A stretch of DNA of 64,000 bases from Trichocoleus desertorum ATA4-8-CV12 (GTDB lineage Bacteria; Cyanobacteriota; Cyanobacteriia; FACHB-46), in assembly GCA_019358975.1 (NCBI GenBank), contig JAHHIL010000020.1, forward strand, positions 19,832-83,831. Reading direction: 5' to 3'. Position 1 is the stretch's first letter. Each line of letters opens with the position of its first letter. Position numbers and translations under genes: made by a program. Shown piece by piece: positions 63,885 through 64,000 of this stretch. The notes under the pieces are model-generated. The model made no database searches. It saw nothing but the letters and a program-made list of their open reading frames with translations, and was not told where the DNA came from.

Positions 63885-64000
63885 TCAATTATTAGTTGAC
63901 GGGTAAAGTCGATGCAGTTTTATCCTGGCATCTGCGGTCGTAAATCGCCAATCAATCCAGGTCTTCTCTTGATTGCGCTCCTCTTGCCAAGCTTCTACTT
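63885..64000 (-). mobile_element. C-terminal fragment of an IS630-family transposase at the right edge
   Basis: A minus-strand frame ends at TGA 63885-63887 and runs off the window edge. Its 37 residues, AWQEERNQEKTWIDWRF then TTADARIKLHRLYPS, match the C-terminal end of IS630-type DDE transposases (the W-x-F-x-T-x-D-A-R-x-K-L pattern). Whether the element is complete cannot be seen. Its terminal inverted repeat should lie within the 63770-63884 gap, but was not identified with confidence. Confidence 0.7.

Noticed and set aside
1..64000. CRISPR arrays, tRNA genes or rRNA.
   Set aside because: No evenly spaced repeats and no T-loop/anticodon patterns were found by reading; a dedicated tRNA and CRISPR scan would be decisive.

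Overview
The window is chromosomal DNA of a cyanobacterium, most likely a filamentous Leptolyngbya-like lineage; the genus is inference. Evidence seen directly: very frequent GCGATCGC (HIP1) octamers, cyanobacteria-typical genes (ycf54, ftn2/zipN, the crtE-folD pair, menB and menD for phylloquinone, PspA/IM30, DUF3181, DciA with a zinc ribbon) and short-repeat families known from filamentous cyanobacteria. No tRNA, rRNA or CRISPR array was recognised.

Layout. 1-6 kb: on the minus strand, an FHA-containing class A PBP, signal peptidase II, BioY and PBP2. 6-10 kb: a complete polyamine ABC operon in the order potA-potD-potB-potC. 10-15.5 kb: a minus-strand block with a small membrane protein, secF, secD, pdhB and pdhA (E1 subunits of pyruvate dehydrogenase, with a terminator between them). 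16-22.7 kb: ftn2/zipN, a PhoB/SphR-type regulator with its kinase, a pseudouridine synthase and a RodZ-like protein.

22.8-29.7 kb is the accessory-looking part. Two diverged malQ genes in the same orientation flank about 4 kb holding a DUF1653 protein, an AT-rich gene pair (a two-TM/GAF-like protein that has no ordinary start codon in its extended frame, plus a 75-residue partner overlapping it by 8 nt), a small putative DNA-binding protein and a LivK-like solute-binding lipoprotein. The two-TM/GAF pair is the best candidate here for an undescribed system. 29.8-34.5 kb: Nudix, RidA, menD (carrying an in-frame palindromic repeat), a TerB-like protein and menB. 34.5-36.1 kb is gene-poor with several hairpins, a cysteine-motif small protein and DciA.

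36.4-49.7 kb: SPOR protein, PspA, small conserved proteins, murJ, a DUF3095 cyclase-like gene overlapping sfsA, two tandem paralogous membrane proteins with a third membrane gene, mutS, and a DUF433/DUF5615 toxin-antitoxin pair followed by a decayed RelE-like fragment. 50-57 kb: metallopeptidase, Nudix, OB-like lipoprotein, folD, crtE, DUF212, ycf54, pdxJ and a GFA-family protein. 57-64 kb: Hpt protein, HIBADH-like dehydrogenase, SH3 protein, a TVP38/flavoprotein disulfide reductase pair, a repeat-containing lipoprotein and a methyltransferase. The C-terminal end of an IS630-type transposase runs off the right edge.

Most of the window is housekeeping: cell envelope and division (PBPs, lspA, murJ, ftn2, RodZ-like), secretion (secDF), quinone and isoprenoid synthesis (menD, menB, crtE), one-carbon and B6 metabolism (folD, pdxJ) and chlorophyll synthesis (ycf54).
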